This document shows positions 5,661-6,448 of a stretch of DNA of 6,448 bases, piece by piece. The stretch is from positions 1 to 6,448 of the forward strand of contig JAFOLE010000237.1 of assembly GCA_017419465.1 (NCBI GenBank), read 5' to 3'. Position 1 is the first letter of the stretch. Every line of letters begins with the position of its first letter. The notes under the pieces were generated by a model. It was not told the origin of the DNA and searched no databases. It was given only the letters and a program-made list of their open reading frames with translations. Position numbers and translations under genes: made by a program. This DNA comes from Solobacterium sp. GTDB taxonomy: Bacteria > Bacillota_I > Bacilli_A > Erysipelotrichales > Erysipelotrichaceae.

Positions 5661-6144
5661 ATTCTGCGGAAGTTTCTTCCCATCCCTTGCAGATATCACA
5701 CCAGCCCATGGCATTGGATGCCCGTTCAAGCTCTTCCGGCGTCAGGGTGACTGAGGTGTATTCATCTCCTGCGGCGGGATGAACATACGCAAAGCGCTTC
5801 ATCGAAACATCCAGCCATACCGGGATATCCGAAGGAATACCAAACGGACAGACGCCGCCGGGCTGATAGCCAATCAGTTCTTCCACCTGATTACGGGGAA
5901 CCATATGCGGTTTGGTGTGAAACTTTGCCTTGAACTTGGAACTGTTGACTCTGCCGTCTCCGGCCATTACCACAATGACCGGCTTTTCATCCACGACAAA
6001 GGACAGGGTCTTGGCAATCTCCGGTTCTGTGCAGCCGATCCGCATGGCCGCATGCTCGACCGTATCAATTGTTTCTTCATGTGTTGTGATACGGTCTTCC
6101 AGACCATATTTCTTCAGTGCCTCATATACTTTTTTCTTTGTCAT
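5659..6144 (-). CDS. YbaK/EbsC-family aminoacyl-tRNA deacylase
   Basis: The 161-residue protein is expected to hydrolyse mischarged tRNA, typically Cys-tRNA(Pro) or Ala-tRNA(Pro), as a cytosolic proofreading factor acting in trans beside prolyl-tRNA synthetase. Family features seen: TVEHAA near residue 28, IAKTL with Lys45 in the place of the catalytic Lys of YbaK, an SSKFKAKF segment (68-75), the GGVCP loop (96-100) followed by FGIP, LDVSMKRF (111-118) and the AAGD turn (124-127). The end, WCDICKGW, is typical of short Firmicutes members. Start chosen at ATG 6144 because the family begins there (MTKKKVYEALKKYGLED); upstream in-frame sequence to 6369 is unlike the family. The ribosome site is weak (GGGA, 10 nt upstream). 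Full length, no lesions. Convergent with the lipoprotein gene and abutting its terminator. ProX-type and YbaK-type specificity cannot be separated by eye. Confidence 0.92.
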   Translation of the reverse strand: MTKKKVYEALKKYGLEDRITTHEETIDTVEHAAMRIGCTEPEIAKTLSFVVDEKPVIVVMAGDGRVNSSKFKAKFHTKPHMVPRNQVEELIGYQPGGVCPFGIPSDIPVWLDVSMKRFAYVHPAAGDEYTSVTLTPEELERASNAMGWCDICKGWEETSAE

Positions 6145-6174
6145 GCCTGCAGTTTCCCGTTTCAGTACCGGCCT

Positions 6175-6180
6175 ATTATA
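6175..6180 (-). promoter_or_regulatory. Perfect -10 box for the deacylase gene
   Basis: The minus strand reads TATAAT across 6180-6175, 30 nt upstream of the ATG at 6144, placing the transcript start near 6168 and giving a short leader of about 24 nt. No good -35 is seen at 16-19 nt upstream and there is no TG extension, so activity may need an activator or the box may be fortuitous. Its position fits the short family-based start rather than the longer open frame. Confidence 0.5.
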
Positions 6181-6315
6181 ACCCCGGAATGAACCCGCGG
6201 ACAGGAAAGAACATTGCGGCACGCATTCTTCTGATTCACAGATATCATGGTCCGGCTGCCGGCAACTTCCGCATCCAGACAGCGCATTTGCTTTTACTGT
6301 GACCGAAGGAGACTT

Positions 6316-6448
6316 ATGATTAAAAAAAGAGGCTCTTCTGACGCATTGATGGGTAAATTCTAGACACAAAATGCGTTAGAACCCGCATTCTGTTGCGTAT
6401 TGTTGCTCTTTATAGGTCTGTTCGGCAGCTGTATGGTCAGATCTGAAC
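6316..6448 (+). pseudogene. Start of an exported/lipoprotein gene interrupted by in-frame TAG; runs off the right edge
   Basis: ATG 6316 follows AAGGAG (6306-6311, spacing 4 nt) and encodes MIKKRGSSDALMGKF, then TAG at 6361-6363. The same frame stays open after the TAG to the window end and reads TQNALEPAF then CCVLLLFIGLFGSC and MVRSE. Together these look like one long lipoprotein or export signal: a basic start, a hydrophobic core, then G-S before Cys (position -3 is Phe, so the lipobox is imperfect). The simplest reading is a gene with a nonsense codon in its signal region. Other options are a 15-codon leader peptide, initiation after the TAG at one of the two TTG codons in the hydrophobic core (which would remove most of the signal), or a base error. 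The main part of the protein lies outside the window, so its function is unknown. Confidence 0.5.
6341..6389 (+). repeat. Mutually complementary segments ACGCATT / AATGCGT / CGCATT
   Basis: ACGCATT (6341-6347) can pair with AATGCGT (6370-6376), enclosing the TAG at 6361, while the same AATGCG can instead pair with CGCATT (6384-6389). These are two exclusive hairpins of 7 and 6 bp. No T-run follows either. The rest of the gap 6145-6315 shows only a small CCGGC-T-GCCGG palindrome (6252-6262) and no convincing plus-strand promoter. Confidence 0.35.

Noticed and set aside
5779..6192. Plus-strand open frame opposite the deacylase gene
   Set aside because: It is antisense to a clear conserved gene, has no ribosome site and an unlikely composition.
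6192..6302. Small plus-strand open frame starting MNPRTGKN
   Set aside because: No ribosome site before the ATG at 6190 and no coding character; it lies in the upstream region of two divergent genes.
6145..6369. 75-residue N-terminal extension of the deacylase
   Set aside because: The family starts at MTKKKVYEAL; the upstream translation is Cys- and Ser-rich with no family similarity, and a TATAAT box lies within it.

Overview
The window looks like a stretch of a Gram-positive, low-to-mid GC Bacillota (Firmicutes) chromosome, probably a gut-type clostridial or erysipelotrichial lineage. The reasons are strong purine-rich Shine-Dalgarno sites (GGAGG, AGGAGG, AGGAAGG), a clear lipoprotein signal peptide, intrinsic hairpin-plus-T terminators, and a short Firmicutes-type YbaK/EbsC protein. 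This taxonomic reading is inference only. I see no phage, transposase, CRISPR, rRNA or tRNA genes.

Layout, left to right. (1) 1-115, minus: the first 38 codons of an unrecognised gene running off the left edge. It is divergent from (2) 249-2579, plus: a large exported CpdB/5'-nucleotidase-type metallophosphoesterase with an extra C-terminal domain. The two share a short intergenic region with a candidate plus-strand promoter and a small palindrome. (3) 2797-3006, plus: a 69-residue charged helical protein of unknown function. (4) 3160-3690, plus: a cytosolic protein built from four exact 44-residue tandem repeats, closed by an intrinsic terminator with a GAAA loop. (5) 3893-5392, plus: a modular 499-residue lipoprotein with an N-terminal beta-rich domain, two FxLYD-like domains, a Pro/Thr/Glu linker and a helical tail. 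(6) 5393-5621: no conventional gene, but an open frame with coding-like codons and no good start, plus a ladder of inverted repeats. (7) 5621-5660: a strong terminator between convergent genes. (8) 5659-6144, minus: a YbaK/EbsC-family aminoacyl-tRNA deacylase with a perfect TATAAT upstream. (9) 6316-6448, plus: the start of another exported or lipoprotein gene, interrupted in frame by TAG at codon 16 and running off the right edge.

The genes do not form one obvious pathway. Two, possibly three, encode cell-envelope proteins (nucleotide phosphatase, modular lipoprotein, broken lipoprotein start); the deacylase is a housekeeping quality-control enzyme. Each plus-strand gene has its own Shine-Dalgarno site and a gap of at least 150 bases before it, so they look mostly like separate transcription units. 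The most novel items are the four-repeat protein, the start-less open frame with its palindromes, and the TAG-interrupted signal peptide. I found no convincing new multi-gene system.
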